DNA of 64,000 nucleotides from positions 62,001-126,000 of the forward strand of contig NZ_AUCJ01000010.1 in assembly GCF_000429705.1 (NCBI RefSeq), in the 5' to 3' direction. The notes beneath the pieces were generated by a model. That model ran no database searches, was not told the DNA's origin, and was given only the letters and a program-made list of their open reading frames with translations. Shown here in pieces: positions 7,799 through 15,727 of this stretch. How positions within the stretch are numbered: position 1 is the stretch's first letter; the number at the start of each line of letters is the position of its first letter. The DNA is from Alteribacter aurantiacus DSM 18675. Its GTDB lineage: Bacteria; Bacillota; Bacilli; Bacillales; Salisediminibacteriaceae. A program made the position numbers and the translations under genes.

Positions 7799-8536
7799 AT
7801 TCTCACTCCTTTCTTAAATAAATATGATTACGTGATAGTCTATGAAAATAGGATGAAAAGGTATAGACAAAACACTTACATTAATAGAAAATATACGGTT
7901 CCACTGGAGCAATCAAGTGAGTATTATAGTTGTGTAATGTCACTTACAAAATATAATAATAGTAATATGATTCGAAAAAATTAGTAGTTGGTTGCTACCC
8001 TGCCTGTTATGTTTACCTAGCGGCCGCAAAAATAAATACAGGGCTTAAAACTTACGGTTCGAAAACTTTTGAGGATGAAACCTTCGATCCTTATCTTGAT
8101 TCCTGACTCACGATCCATGTGAAAAAACCCCAAAAAAGCCCCTTTTACGGGACCCGATCCCCTACGTTCGAATGGAGATACAACAGAAGTGAAACACATA
8201 GAGAAGGAGGGATTTTAGAATTAAGTCAGTTCAACCCCCCTTAGCGTGGTGGGAGCATGCTACCATGGTTAGTAGAAGTACATTGTTCGATAGCCGGTCA
8301 TTAATCAACTTTTCTAATATACAAAATAAAAAGGGAAGGGCATTTAGAAAAAGGAAAAAATAAGATAAGCTGAGCTTAAGGTGGACATGCTGAGTTTGAT
8401 ATGAAGCATTACATACGTATGACATTACGAAATTACACATTTTAACATATTAAATGTGTTGCATTTTCCATATAGTGTTATAACATTAAGGTGTACTACT
8501 AAAATTATCCAACATTAACGAAAGGAGGTCGTTCCT
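7799..8536. other. Long intergenic region with a decayed leader and a dyad
   Basis: No protein gene is visible. It contains a relic of the 17.9-18.1-kb leader (8000-8215) and a perfect 8-bp dyad, ACACATTT (8435-8442) with AAATGTGT (8452-8459), just upstream of the tiny gene at 8537. A TATAGTGTTA stretch nearby could be a promoter element, but the spacing fits no single consensus well. Confidence 0.4.
8000..8215 (+). repeat. Degenerate copy of the 17.94-18.13-kb leader
   Basis: Shared blocks in the same order include CGAAAACTTTTGAGG, TGAAACC, TTGATTC, TCCATGT followed by an A-run, CCTTTT and GGGACCC. The copy ends in a Shine-Dalgarno-like GAGAAGGAGGG with no gene behind it. In the copy at 17.97 kb the hairpin arms are perfect; here they are largely lost. 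Confidence 0.6.
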
Positions 8537-8611
8537 ATGATGCAGGTAAAACAGATTTTAATTGTAAAACTTTATAATGTATCATCGGACGACTTCTGTG
8601 AGATCTTATAA
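8537..8611 (+). CDS. 24-aa peptide, function unknown
   Basis: AAAGGAGGTCG precedes a tandem ATGATG at good spacing. The frame encodes MMQVKQILIVKLYNVSSDD and ends CEIL. A strong terminator follows 35 bases later. The excellent ribosome site plus the terminator argues for a real translation unit: a small peptide gene or leader. Confidence 0.45.
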   Translation: MMQVKQILIVKLYNVSSDDFCEIL

Positions 8612-8646
8612 ATTTGTTATGGCTTTTTAAACCAATGGCAAAAGGA

Positions 8647-8682
8647 TGCACAGACCGGTGATAACCAGGTCTGTGCATTTTT
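8647..8682 (+). terminator. Rho-independent terminator
   Basis: A perfect 10-bp stem, TGCACAGACC with GGTCTGTGCA, followed by TTTTT. It closes the 24-aa peptide gene. Confidence 0.8.
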
Positions 8683-8701
8683 AATTTATTGAAATCTTCC
8701 G

Positions 8702-8731
8702 CACAGGCCTCTGGACCGGCCTGTGTTTTTT
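8702..8731 (+). terminator. Second terminator in tandem
   Basis: CACAGGCC pairs with GGCCTGTG and is followed by T6. It sits 20 bases beyond the previous terminator and shares the CACAG/CTGTG theme, so the two look like a duplicated terminator. Confidence 0.7.
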
Positions 8732-8885
8732 AGCATGATTTTATACACCCTTATGGGTATTTGGGGTACTTTACCTTTTTGTTACCAGAGAGCGAAAAAA
8801 CAGTTGGATTTCCTTGTTATTTCGGTCTTTAACGCGATCAACACATCGTGATGAAGGAATGAAAATGAAAAGGAGGTGATTAGAG

Positions 8886-9035
8886 ATGCTTTTAACATTG
8901 TTTCACTATACAATTTCAATTACTCATCTGCCATACAGCAAAGAGGAGGTTGAACGTGAGCGACATTATGGCCGAGTATGTAGACGAATTGAAAAACAGC
9001 GGGCACACCAGATAGAATTATTCCGCGTTATGTAA
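8886..9035 (+). CDS. YrzI-like small protein, 49 aa
   Basis: AAAAGGAGGTGATTAGAG precedes the ATG, a near-perfect ribosome site. The N-terminus (LLTLFHYTISITHLPYS, then KEEVERERHY) has the hydrophobic-strand, K..S-E-E, charged-helix pattern of the YrzI family, small Bacillus proteins found mostly in spore formers. The C-terminal half is a strongly charged helix. The role is unknown. It lies in a run of tiny genes with very strong ribosome sites. Confidence 0.6.
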   Translation: MLLTLFHYTISITHLPYSKEEVERERHYGRVCRRIEKQRAHQIELFRVM

Positions 9036-9083
9036 GGAGAAAGGTTGTTGTTGCTATCTATCAAATAAGAAAAGGAGGCGTTT

Positions 9084-9146
9084 ATGATGAAGTTCAAAGT
9101 GGTTAATCAACTCGTATGGATACCTGAGGGGGATGGCTTTGGGTAG
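9084..9146 (+). CDS. 20-aa peptide, function unknown
   Basis: AAAAGGAGGCG stands 6 bases before ATGATG. The product is MMKFKVVNQLVWIPEGDGFG. It lies 48 bases after the YrzI-like gene, and a strong terminator follows 17 bases after its stop, so the two genes probably form one small operon. The start dipeptide MM and ribosome site resemble the 24-aa gene at 8537. Confidence 0.4.
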   Translation: MMKFKVVNQLVWIPEGDGFG

Positions 9147-9163
9147 CTGAGCTTTATGATATT

Positions 9164-9195
9164 AGGAAGCATCCGAAACGGATGCTTCCTTTTTG
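9164..9195 (+). terminator. Rho-independent terminator
   Basis: A perfect 11-bp stem, AGGAAGCATCC with GGATGCTTCCT, around a GAAAC loop, followed by TTTT. It closes the 8886-9146 pair. Confidence 0.85.
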
Positions 9196-9227
9196 TTATG
9201 TGACCTGCATGTCTGCCAGCTATGTTG

Positions 9228-9423
9228 TTAAACACCGCGAGCTTTCGGTTTAATGGCACGCTTGTTTTCTTTTGAAAATGCTCTATTTGGTCTGTCTGAC
9301 ATACGAAAAGCCGTTTTTATTTCCTCCATCAGATCAGCCACTTCCTGTGGTTGAACTTGTTTTTGTTGTAATATATCTGCTTTTTCGATTAATTGAAATA
9401 TCTTCGAGTGAAATAATGATAGG
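9228..9423 (-). pseudogene. Broken paralogue of the 66-aa gene at 3336
   Basis: The minus-strand frame ends at TAA 9228-9230. It contains QKQVQPQEVADLMEEIKTAF and MSDRPNRAFSKENKRAIKP, aligned with QKEAQPQEVTELMTEIKEAF and MPDKPDSEFTKVNSRVIRL of the intact gene. No start codon or ribosome site is present at the expected N-terminus, and the C-terminus differs. It is a decayed duplicate. Confidence 0.65.
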
Positions 9424-9779
9424 TATACAATGTTAATCTAAGTGTTTTGCTGCCTTATACAGGAGTTGAGCTAATAAATAAGTATTTTTATGCGATGGCA
9501 CAACTATCCCTGAGGAAATAAGTCTTTTGATTACGCAGAGGGTGTACGCTTTGGTACTAAACGTACCGATAACCACAGTGTATGGTTGGTTTACGCATCC
9601 ACACAGTTTTATGTTACGTACAGAACGAGTAGAAACTTAAGGAATTGCTGCTACCCGTGTGTAACAATGGAGTAGGGCTTTCTTGTATAAAGAGTTGTCT
9701 ATAATTAATTCCTCTCTAATTAGAAAAAACCCAACCATGAGCGGCCAGGTTTAATGATACTTAAGATTATCTGTACTTT
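9424..9779. other. Gap holding a relic of the 17.7-kb sequence
   Basis: No gene is visible. Positions 9553-9645 share GTACTAAACG, ACCGATAACCAC, and GAACGAGT followed by GAAAC with 17705-17800, in the same order. This is a third decayed fragment of the module upstream of the ArdC-like gene. Confidence 0.5.
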
Positions 9780-9878
9780 TTAGTTTTCGATATCACGGTA
9801 GGGTTCTATATTTTGAAATTCTTGCTTCTTCTTTATCTTTAGTACTAGATTCTTCTTGGTTGGGTACTTGTTAGTCAT
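9780..9878 (-). CDS. Possible 32-aa basic peptide
   Basis: The frame from ATG 9876-9878 encodes TNKYPTKKNLVLKIKKKQEF and ends YRDIEN. It is very lysine-rich in the middle. The ribosome site (AAGTGG, 4 bases) is poor. It directly follows the KGG-repeat gene on the same strand. Weak call. Confidence 0.25.
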   Translation of the reverse strand: MTNKYPTKKNLVLKIKKKQEFQNIEPYRDIEN

Positions 9879-9905
9879 GATACCACTTCATCTACCAGGC
9901 GGTTA

Positions 9906-10253
9906 TTAATTGTTGGAGTTCTGGTTACTTGAACTTTTTCCGCCTTTCTGTCCGATTTCTTGATAAAATTCTTTATCTTTATTTTTGCTTGTCTGTTCGC
10001 CGCCTTTCCTTCCAGCTTCTTCACGGCTCATGGTTCCGCTAGAAGTACTGTTTTGAGTACCTGAGTTATCGCTGCTGTTGGAGTTATCGTTGCTCGTTGT
10101 ATATTGATTACCTGAAGATTTTCTTCCGCCCTTTTCACCAATCTCAGCAAAATGTTCTGAACTATGCTGTTTTGCGTTTGCTTCTCCACCTTTTTTAGCA
10201 GCTTCTTCACGACTCATTGTTTGGTTTGAGTTATTGGATTGGTTTTGTGCCAT
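9906..10253 (-). CDS. KGG-repeat stress protein (general stress protein type)
   Basis: A low-complexity, highly hydrophilic protein of 115 residues with two copies of the paired KGG module: MSREEAAKKGGEANAK...FAEIGEKGGRKS near the start, and MSREEAGRKGGEQTSK...FYQEIGQKGGKS near the end. A 40-residue Ser/Asn/Thr linker separates them. This is the arrangement of the stress-induced KGG family (GsiB/YciG type), desiccation- and starvation-linked proteins in relatives. AGGAGG precedes the ATG by 8 bases. No terminator is obvious. Confidence 0.85.
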   Translation of the reverse strand: MAQNQSNNSNQTMSREEAAKKGGEANAKQHSSEHFAEIGEKGGRKSSGNQYTTSNDNSNSSDNSGTQNSTSSGTMSREEAGRKGGEQTSKNKDKEFYQEIGQKGGKSSSNQNSNN

Positions 10254-10769
10254 TTGAATCTCCTCCTATTTTTTAATTTTTTATGCTTACAGTATCCCTG
10301 TTTCCAACTTACCTTCTGAAACAAACCTACATTAAACAATTAAATAAAATTAGGAATTGATGTCTATTTCATACTATTTGGATTATTGATAGATACTTAC
10401 ATAGATGACAACGTAAGGAATTTATTTCTAGGCCCAAGAGTAACTGCTGGTTTTTAATTTTGAGTGTTAAACGGAGAGAGCATAAGTTAAAAAGTATATA
10501 GGAAGTATTGTTATTAACTTCAAAACAAACCTAAGTTTGACCAACCTATTTTAGCTTAATACAAAAAAAGCACACTTCCTGTGAGTGGAGGTGTGCTTTT
10601 GGCGGTTTTTTCGGAGTGTGTAGTTATAATGATTGGCTACCGGATATTATATGCCTGTAGTCCATCAATGAAACAAAAAAGGTAGTGGGTGACCGTCTAT
10701 TTTTAACTGATACAAAGTCTAAGTCCATAATACTTGAATAAAGTATCAAAGTAAAAAGGGGGAGCAACA
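10254..10769. other. Intergenic region between divergent genes
   Basis: There is no gene. It holds a hairpin at 10563-10600 (AAAAGCACAC with GTGTGCTTTT) that looks like a bidirectional terminator although no gene ends there on either strand. Perhaps a gene has been lost. Nothing else stands out. Confidence 0.4.
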
Positions 10770-11267
10770 ATGGATAACTATAGCGAGGTAGAGCATTTAG
10801 CTTGGCATGAAACGTTGGAAATACATGAACTGGTTGCCTTTCAATCAGTCGCACTAATGAGATTAAAGAAGGCATTCCCTAAAGTCGCAAACTCAGAACT
10901 TAAAAGCATATACCGAGAAGCCATTGAAGGAATAAGCAAGAACCTTCAAGAGCTTCTAGAATACTACCCAATGGCGCCTATACCACATAGGACAGAAGAG
11001 CATCGATTAGATGAGACATCGTTTTACGCTGGTGATCTACTAGGGTTATTTAAAACAAGCGTTCGAAACTATGGTATTGCGATTACAGAAACAGCAACGC
11101 CCTCTTTACGGGCAGTCCTAAAAGCCCAATTAAACAACGCTATTGATATGCGCGCAAAAATCTATTCATTTATGTATCAAAGAAGCGATTATCCATCCTA
11201 TAATTTAGAAGCCTTGTTACAAGGGGATGTAGAGAAAGCAAACGCTGCTTTAAATAAACGATATTGA
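10770..11267 (+). CDS. CotF-like spore coat protein
   Basis: An all-helical, ferritin-like protein of 165 residues. The start (HLAWHETLEIHELVAFQSVALMRLKKAF) and the later YRSDYPSYNLEALLQGD-like region match coat F domain proteins annotated in Bacillaceae. GGGGGAGC lies before the ATG and a terminator follows at 11276. The role in the coat is known only by family; the exact substrate or partner is not. Confidence 0.7.
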   Translation: MDNYSEVEHLAWHETLEIHELVAFQSVALMRLKKAFPKVANSELKSIYREAIEGISKNLQELLEYYPMAPIPHRTEEHRLDETSFYAGDLLGLFKTSVRNYGIAITETATPSLRAVLKAQLNNAIDMRAKIYSFMYQRSDYPSYNLEALLQGDVEKANAALNKRY

Positions 11268-11275
11268 TATTTATT

Positions 11276-11310
11276 AAAATCCGGTGGTGCTTGTCGACCG
11301 GATTTTTCCG
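11276..11310 (+). terminator. Rho-independent terminator
   Basis: AAAATCCGGT pairs with ACCGGATTTT and ends in T5. It closes the CotF-like gene. Confidence 0.8.
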
Positions 11311-11362
11311 ATTACATAAAGCACCAAGGAAGGTGAAAGATAGGAATAGGAGGTGTTTTGAA

Positions 11363-12202
11363 GTGAAAGATCAAATCAGGTATGGAGATGATTATCGCTT
11401 TATTCCAGCATTTTCATTCAAAAGTGGTGAACTACTGGAGGTAACGACAGACGTTTCATGTTATGTTGACCAAATTGTAAATGTGGTTTTGATTGAAGCA
11501 AATGATCAATTAGTCATAGTAGACACTGGGATGCCTAAATCCTCAGAAAAATTGATATCTCTTATTGAATCTCGCCACAATAAAGGGATAAAACTAGCGG
11601 CAATTCTCTTAACACATGGCCATTTTGATCATGTTGGAACGGTGGTTGACATTGTAGATAAATGGAATGTTCCAGTGTTCGCCCACGAGACGGAGCTACC
11701 TTATTTAACAGGCAAGCTAGACTACCCTGAACCAGATTCTTCAGTAGAAGGTGGGTTCGTCGCGAAAATATCCCGCTTTTTTCCTAATGAAGCTATTAAC
11801 CTTGGGGAAAAGGTCGAGGCGTTACCTACTACAGGACAGGTTCCATTTCTAGACGAGTTTACTTGGGTGCATACCCCTGGCCACACCCTAGGTCATGTAT
11901 CTTATTTCAGAAAAAGAGACGGCCTCTTACTGGCAGGGGACGCCTTTGTGACGCTTAGACAAGATTCTTTGTACCAGGTAGTTACTCAAAAAGGTGAAGT
12001 AAGTGGACCTCCGAGGTACTTTACTACAGATTGGGATTCTTCTTATGACTCAGTGAAGAGGCTTGCCAACTTAAAACCAAGTATTGCCATTACTGGCCAT
12101 GGTCCGCCAATAAAGGAAACAGAGCTAACGGAAGGACTTCGTCATTTGGTTGATCATTATCAAGATGTAGCTGTTCCTGACAATGGTCGTTACAGTCATT
12201 AA
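11363..12202 (+). CDS. MBL-fold metallohydrolase
   Basis: A metallo-beta-lactamase fold hydrolase of 279 residues. The metal-binding motif THGHFDH is present, followed by the expected later ligands: HTPGHTLGH, the Asp of LLLAGDAF and the His of ITGHGPP. GTG 11363 is chosen because GGAGGTG stands 8 bases upstream; the longer frame beginning inside the preceding terminator hairpin is not credible. The substrate cannot be predicted; thioesterase-type or quorum-lactonase-like relatives exist. A terminator follows. Confidence 0.8.
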   Translation: MKDQIRYGDDYRFIPAFSFKSGELLEVTTDVSCYVDQIVNVVLIEANDQLVIVDTGMPKSSEKLISLIESRHNKGIKLAAILLTHGHFDHVGTVVDIVDKWNVPVFAHETELPYLTGKLDYPEPDSSVEGGFVAKISRFFPNEAINLGEKVEALPTTGQVPFLDEFTWVHTPGHTLGHVSYFRKRDGLLLAGDAFVTLRQDSLYQVVTQKGEVSGPPRYFTTDWDSSYDSVKRLANLKPSIAITGHGPPIKETELTEGLRHLVDHYQDVAVPDNGRYSH

Positions 12203-12217
12203 AGAACAAGAAAAATT

Positions 12218-12252
12218 CCCCAACCGGTTACACATTCACCTGTTGGGGATAA
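12218..12252. terminator. Bidirectional terminator
   Basis: CCCCAAC (12218-12224) pairs with GTTGGGG (12242-12248), with A-rich and T-poor flanks. It lies between the convergent MBL gene and the coat genes at 12257. Confidence 0.6.
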
Positions 12253-12256
12253 AAGC

Positions 12257-12514
12257 TTATTGAGTCTGGCCGCTAAGGTCTGATTTCACTTGTTGGATTT
12301 CACCTGGTTGAGCAGGAGCGGCTGCTTTGTAATATCCTCTTTGTTCAGCTGCTTGGTACACCTTATATTGCCTGGCCTCATCATTATCTCTCAACTGTTG
12401 GAATGTCTGTCGTAACTGTGGATTACTTGTTTGAGCAATAATGGAAGCATAGGTGTTGAGGCTGCCATTAATCATGCTTAAATAATCACTCATCATATCC
12501 TTTTCTGTCATCAT
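12257..12514 (-). CDS. CotF-like spore coat protein (second of a pair)
   Basis: An 85-residue helical protein with TEKDMMSDYLSMINGSLNTY and a Gln/Arg-rich second helix (LRQTFQQLRDNDEARQ), then a YYKAAAPAQPGEIQQ tail. This matches the C-terminal-type coat F domain proteins of Bacillus (YhjR/YdgB/CotF-like). GGGAGGAATTTCA precedes the ATG. It starts 12 bases after the preceding 61-aa gene on the same strand, so the two form an operon and may act together as a split CotF. Confidence 0.75.
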   Translation of the reverse strand: MMTEKDMMSDYLSMINGSLNTYASIIAQTSNPQLRQTFQQLRDNDEARQYKVYQAAEQRGYYKAAAPAQPGEIQQVKSDLSGQTQ

Positions 12515-12526
12515 TGAAATTCCTCC

Positions 12527-12712
12527 CTAATTTAAATACATCATTAACTGTTGTTTTGCATTTCTTGCATCCTGAGCATCCTGTGTAAGCATCTCTTGAA
12601 TTGCTGGATCTGTACATTGAGAGGCATAAGCATCCAGCTTATTCGCTACCGTTTCATGCCCACCAATCAAATGCCTTAGGTGCTGTAACTCCAGTTCATT
12701 AAGCTGATTCAT
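12527..12712 (-). CDS. CotF-like spore coat protein (first of a pair)
   Basis: A 61-residue all-helical protein (NELELQHLRHLIGGHETVANKL...CTDPAIQEMLTQDAQDA). It resembles the N-terminal part of coat F domain proteins. Two-gene arrangement with 12257-12514. GAAGGGAGA precedes the ATG. Small size is normal for these split coat genes. Confidence 0.7.
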   Translation of the reverse strand: MNQLNELELQHLRHLIGGHETVANKLDAYASQCTDPAIQEMLTQDAQDARNAKQQLMMYLN

Positions 12713-12926
12713 GATGTGTTCTCCCTTCTTATTTTAAGTCGTCATTAGTATTATTACTTTTGGTACTTTTATTCCACACCTAAAGCTGTATCTCCCAGGA
12801 AGTGAATGCTGTTTTCTGAAAAAAATAACAGACCAATGTATAGAATTCTTTTTAATAATCATAATAAGTTTGGTCATCAAAAGGCAAAAGGAGACCTTAA
12901 AATTGCTAAACATTAGGAGGATGATT

Positions 12927-13439
12927 ATGGGTATTATGTCAGGTAATCCAAAAGATCAACCGATGCACTACGGAGAAGTATTTAGTACGTGGAGTTACCT
13001 TTCTGGTTTAAAAGCGATGGTAGCTTCTTATCAAACACAGGAGAACCACTGCGGGGATACAGACCTAAAAAAATTGATTCATGATCTGATTGAGCAAGGA
13101 AAACAAGAAGAAGAAGAGGTTACAGTACTCCTTAAAGAGAACGGGATTGCTCTTCCACCAAGCCCTCCAGAACGTGCAAAAGCTACACTAGAAGACATTC
13201 CAGTGGGAGCTAGAATCAACGATCCTGAAATTGCCCTTTCTATCTCGAAAGACATTGCAGCAGGGCTAGTTGCTTGCAGTCAAGCAATGGGGCAGTCAAC
13301 GCGTGAAGATATTGCTATGATGTTTGGTCAATTTCATACTGTGAAAGCTCAGAATGGTGCTAAACTATTGAAATTAAACAAAGAAAAAGGATGGTTAGTT
13401 CCGCCACCCCTTCATATCAATAAACCTTCTGAAGAATAG
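12927..13439 (+). CDS. DUF3231 protein (ferritin-like, spore-associated family)
   Basis: A 170-residue all-helical protein with one DUF3231 unit; many family members have two. Features include the conserved start MGIMSGNP, HYGEVFSTWSYL, the LLKENGIALPPSPPE segment and a C-terminal helix ending in GWLVPPPLH. ATG 12927 is used because AGGAGG ends 6 bases before it; the ATG at 12921 abuts the ribosome site. A truncated and frameshifted copy with the identical start region lies at 6128. The family is common in spore formers; biochemical function is unknown. Confidence 0.8.
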   Translation: MGIMSGNPKDQPMHYGEVFSTWSYLSGLKAMVASYQTQENHCGDTDLKKLIHDLIEQGKQEEEEVTVLLKENGIALPPSPPERAKATLEDIPVGARINDPEIALSISKDIAAGLVACSQAMGQSTREDIAMMFGQFHTVKAQNGAKLLKLNKEKGWLVPPPLHINKPSEE

Positions 13440-13450
13440 ATAGGATTATT

Positions 13451-13478
13451 AGCCGGCTTATCGTGCCGGCTTTTTTAT
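13451..13478 (+). terminator. Rho-independent terminator
   Basis: AGCCGGC pairs with GCCGGCT and runs into T6. It closes the DUF3231 gene. Confidence 0.85.
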
Positions 13479-13577
13479 ATTCGTACCTAAGTAGGCGTAT
13501 ATATCACAAGCTGATTTAAATTAGATTTGTGACCTCATGTAAAACCTTGTAAGCAGTATTGGAATACTTTGTAACGA

Positions 13578-13612
13578 CTTAAAACACCTTCCGTAGAAGG
13601 TGTTTTTAAGCA
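13578..13612. terminator. Hairpin without an adjacent gene
   Basis: CTTAAAACACCTTC pairs with GAAGGTGTTTTTAAG around CGTA, giving a strong symmetrical stem. No gene end is adjacent on either strand, so it may be left over from a lost gene. Confidence 0.55.
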
Positions 13613-13725
13613 GATGGGATTTGGTTTTTCCGGCGCATTCGTGCGGGCGCACGATGGTGTAGTATATGATCTAGAGAGAAAATGTATACATAATAAATAG
13701 TTGAATAAACCAAAGAAGCATCTGA

Positions 13726-13808
13726 CTTACGTTAATCATTTTTCTTCATTGCTTATTCGTTGTAAACAAAGTTAACGTAAGGTAAAATGTTAACAAAGTT
13801 AACTTTGT
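13726..13808 (+). promoter_or_regulatory. Nested palindromes upstream of the 13821 gene (putative operator)
   Basis: CTTACGTTAA (13726-13735) is an inverted repeat of TTAACGTAAG (13772-13781). A perfect 16-bp palindrome, ACAAAGTTAACTTTGT, covers 13793-13808 and abuts the ribosome site of the next gene. ACAAAGTTAACGT at 13766 repeats its left half. A protein bound here would block expression of 13821-14675. The core CAAAGTTAA also occurs in the Fic-gene inverted repeat at 47802-47841. Confidence 0.55.
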
Positions 13809-13820
13809 GGAGGCGGTACG

Positions 13821-14306
13821 ATGAAGAAAAGCGTTGAGATGTTGGTTCTGCGCATGCCGTTTTTAGGTGACATTTCTGGAGAAAAAGAGGACGTTTTTAA
13901 AAACGGCCGTTTTACTGATGTTGAAAAGGTATTTTTAGAGCTTTACTTTCATTTTTTAGATCCTGAAAGGCACGCTTTTGATATGGGGCTTGTCTATCAG
14001 CATTTGGATTCAGAAGATGTAATTTTGGTGCTTCAGGCATTTGAGGCCTTTTACAGACAGGATAATTACTTAATTCGGCGGGATACGGCGCTATTTATAA
14101 GAGAGAAAGAGAGCCTAGAATATTTTAACCAGCGGGATTTTGCGGCATATATGAACAGTCACGGTCATTCCTTTAGTCGGGCGAAGATTAAGGTGTATTA
14201 CGACCGAGGAAAGCTGCCAAAAGAAGACCTGTTGATCAGCAGTAAACCATACTGGCTTAAAGAAACAGTTGAGAAATATGAGAAAAAAGTAAACAATAAA
14301 AGGTAG
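13821..14306 (+). CDS. Hypothetical protein, 161 aa
   Basis: An acidic N-terminal half (FLGDISGEKEDVFKNGRFTDVEKVFLELYFHF) is followed by LVLQAFEAFYRQDNYLIRRDTALFI and a basic C-terminal part (SFSRAKIKVYYDRGKLPKEDLLI) that could bind nucleic acid. A degraded copy of the middle lies at 4266-4475, so the family has been duplicated in this accessory region. GGAGGCGG lies 9 bases before the ATG. It forms an operon with 14331, 24 bases downstream, under the palindromes at 13726-13808. Function unknown; phage or plasmid origin is plausible. Confidence 0.6.
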   Translation: MKKSVEMLVLRMPFLGDISGEKEDVFKNGRFTDVEKVFLELYFHFLDPERHAFDMGLVYQHLDSEDVILVLQAFEAFYRQDNYLIRRDTALFIREKESLEYFNQRDFAAYMNSHGHSFSRAKIKVYYDRGKLPKEDLLISSKPYWLKETVEKYEKKVNNKR

Positions 14307-14330
14307 AGGAAAACCCGAGGAGGAACACAA

Positions 14331-14675
14331 ATGAATCAACTAACAATAGAAAGAGTAATTGCCTTTGTTTCACATGTGACGGGGCACGGGGCAAGCGTTA
14401 TTCGTGAATCTAAAGTCAGAGATACCCTTAATGGTGGGTATGAATTTAAATTAGGTTTACAACACTACACAGTTCTCCTTATTAATGGAGGAAAAACAAT
14501 TCAACTTTCTCATTCTTTATTAGGAATTAGCACAAGATCATTTTTCTTTAAGGCCGATGATTTCACTTTTGATCATGACACGATGAATAAGGATGAGATG
14601 AAAGTAAAAGAAGATCTTCGAGAAGAAATAAGGGGTCAAATTAGCGTAAGTCTCCAGCAAGGCAATAAGATATGA
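14331..14675 (+). CDS. Hypothetical protein, 114 aa
   Basis: The protein has a helical start (LTIERVIAFVSHVTGHGASVI), then a beta-rich middle (GGYEFKLGLQHYTVLLINGGKTIQL) and a charged helical tail. GAGGAGG precedes the ATG. It is the second gene after 13821, and its stop overlaps the next ATG by 4 bases (ATGA), suggesting translational coupling to the following broken gene. No family recognised. Confidence 0.55.
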   Translation: MNQLTIERVIAFVSHVTGHGASVIRESKVRDTLNGGYEFKLGLQHYTVLLINGGKTIQLSHSLLGISTRSFFFKADDFTFDHDTMNKDEMKVKEDLREEIRGQISVSLQQGNKI

Positions 14676-14992
14676 TGTTAAAGAATGTTACCGCCAAATA
14701 TGAAGAAATCTTATTTTCTGATATGACCAGTTTATAAGAAAACTGGGAAATTTCTTCTTTATTGAGTGCAATGGAGAAGTAGTATATCATTCCCATGCTA
14801 CGAAACAAAGATTGGGAAAAAGACAATGGAAAAGTGATTGCCTTATATCGAAAAGTTCACGAAGTAAAACTATACAAGTATGCATTAAACAGGTCAACGC
14901 TGGCCTGTTTTTTTAGTACTAAAAGACAACACAAGTCTCTTTATATGAAAGAACCTACCACTGTTAAACGTGGGTTTATTGTATGTATTTAA
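14672..14992 (+). pseudogene. Third operon gene, interrupted by two in-frame stops
   Basis: ATGATG at 14672 overlaps the previous stop. The frame reads LKNVTAKYEEILFSDMTSL, stop (14735-14737), ENWEISSLLSAMEK, stop (near 14780), YIIPMLRNKDWEKDNGKVIALYRKVHE and onward to 14992. All three pieces are in one frame and look like continuous protein, so two nonsense mutations are the simplest reading. A terminator hairpin lies inside the distal part (14888). Confidence 0.5.
14888..14914 (+). terminator. Rho-independent terminator
   Basis: AACAGG(T)C pairs with G(G)CCTGTT and ends in T7. It ends the 13821 operon and resembles the terminator at 8702. Confidence 0.7.
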
Positions 14993-15023
14993 CTTAATTG
15001 AAGTTGCCTTTTCAATAGCATAA

Positions 15024-15215
15024 GCTCTGTTTGGAGGGTGTTTTAGGTGTAATCCTAATTTTGATTTACTTCTCTATAATCGCTTAATTTCTCGTTTTAG
15101 TTGTGATGAGGATGAAGATAAAGAATGGGAGATTCTGTCGCTATTTGAATATGTGCCTCCATACAATGGAGGCACTCGAAAAAGGCTGCCGTTTTGCATT
15201 TTATTTAGTAACTGA
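15024..15215 (+). pseudogene. Fragment lacking a start codon
   Basis: The frame is open from 15024 to TGA 15213-15215 and encodes NPNFDLLLYNRLISRF, then DEDEDKEWEILSLFEYVPPYNGG. It looks like real protein but has no usable start. A ribosome-like GGAGGG is followed by GTGTAA in another frame. It is probably the 3' part of a decayed gene. The end is one base from the convergent gene at 15217. Confidence 0.35.
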
Positions 15216-15216
15216 T

Positions 15217-15456
15217 TCACTTATTTTCATGTAATTTTAAGTGGAACATGTACCAAAAAATAAAAATCAGACCTAAGACAAAGCACAAGATTGTTAAAAT
15301 ATCTATTTGTGGTAGATTATTTAAGGTTTGAGAAAACAGTGCTTTAGTATGGGGGGAGTCATAAGAACTTACAATAATTGCTACGCTAATAAACTTTGAT
15401 GCATAAAAGATACTAGAAATTATGATAAATAGACAGCCAAGTTTAAATCTCCACAT
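15217..15456 (-). CDS. Two-helix membrane protein, 79 aa
   Basis: Two hydrophobic segments (about residues 6-28 and 50-70) are separated by SSYDSPHTKALFSQTLNNLPQI; the tail is charged (KLHENK). The second ATG of ATGAATATG is used because AGAGGTG lies 8 bases before it; the first is only 2 bases away. Function unknown. Confidence 0.5.
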   Translation of the reverse strand: MWRFKLGCLFIIISSIFYASKFISVAIIVSSYDSPHTKALFSQTLNNLPQIDILTILCFVLGLIFIFWYMFHLKLHENK

Positions 15457-15727
15457 ATTCATTTCACCTCTGTTACACAATAAATTATCTTTTGTGGAAG
15501 GTAAAGAGTTGAATAATTTGCATTTTAACAAAGAAAACGTACATCTGGACCTAAACAAAAACCATTATATTGAAAATAACGGTAATAATATATTTGGATA
15601 TTGAATGCAAATAAAGTCGGAATATGTCGTAAAAGTTTTGAAAGTGAGTAATGGTATATTACTAAAATTGAAATATAAGTAACAATAAAGTAATATTTTT
15701 TCCTGTCATCAATAAATGGAGGAAAAA

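Noticed and set aside
10028..10210. Second minus-strand frame within the KGG-repeat gene
   Set aside because: It is an alternative frame of a low-complexity coding sequence; the KGG motifs are only in the other frame.
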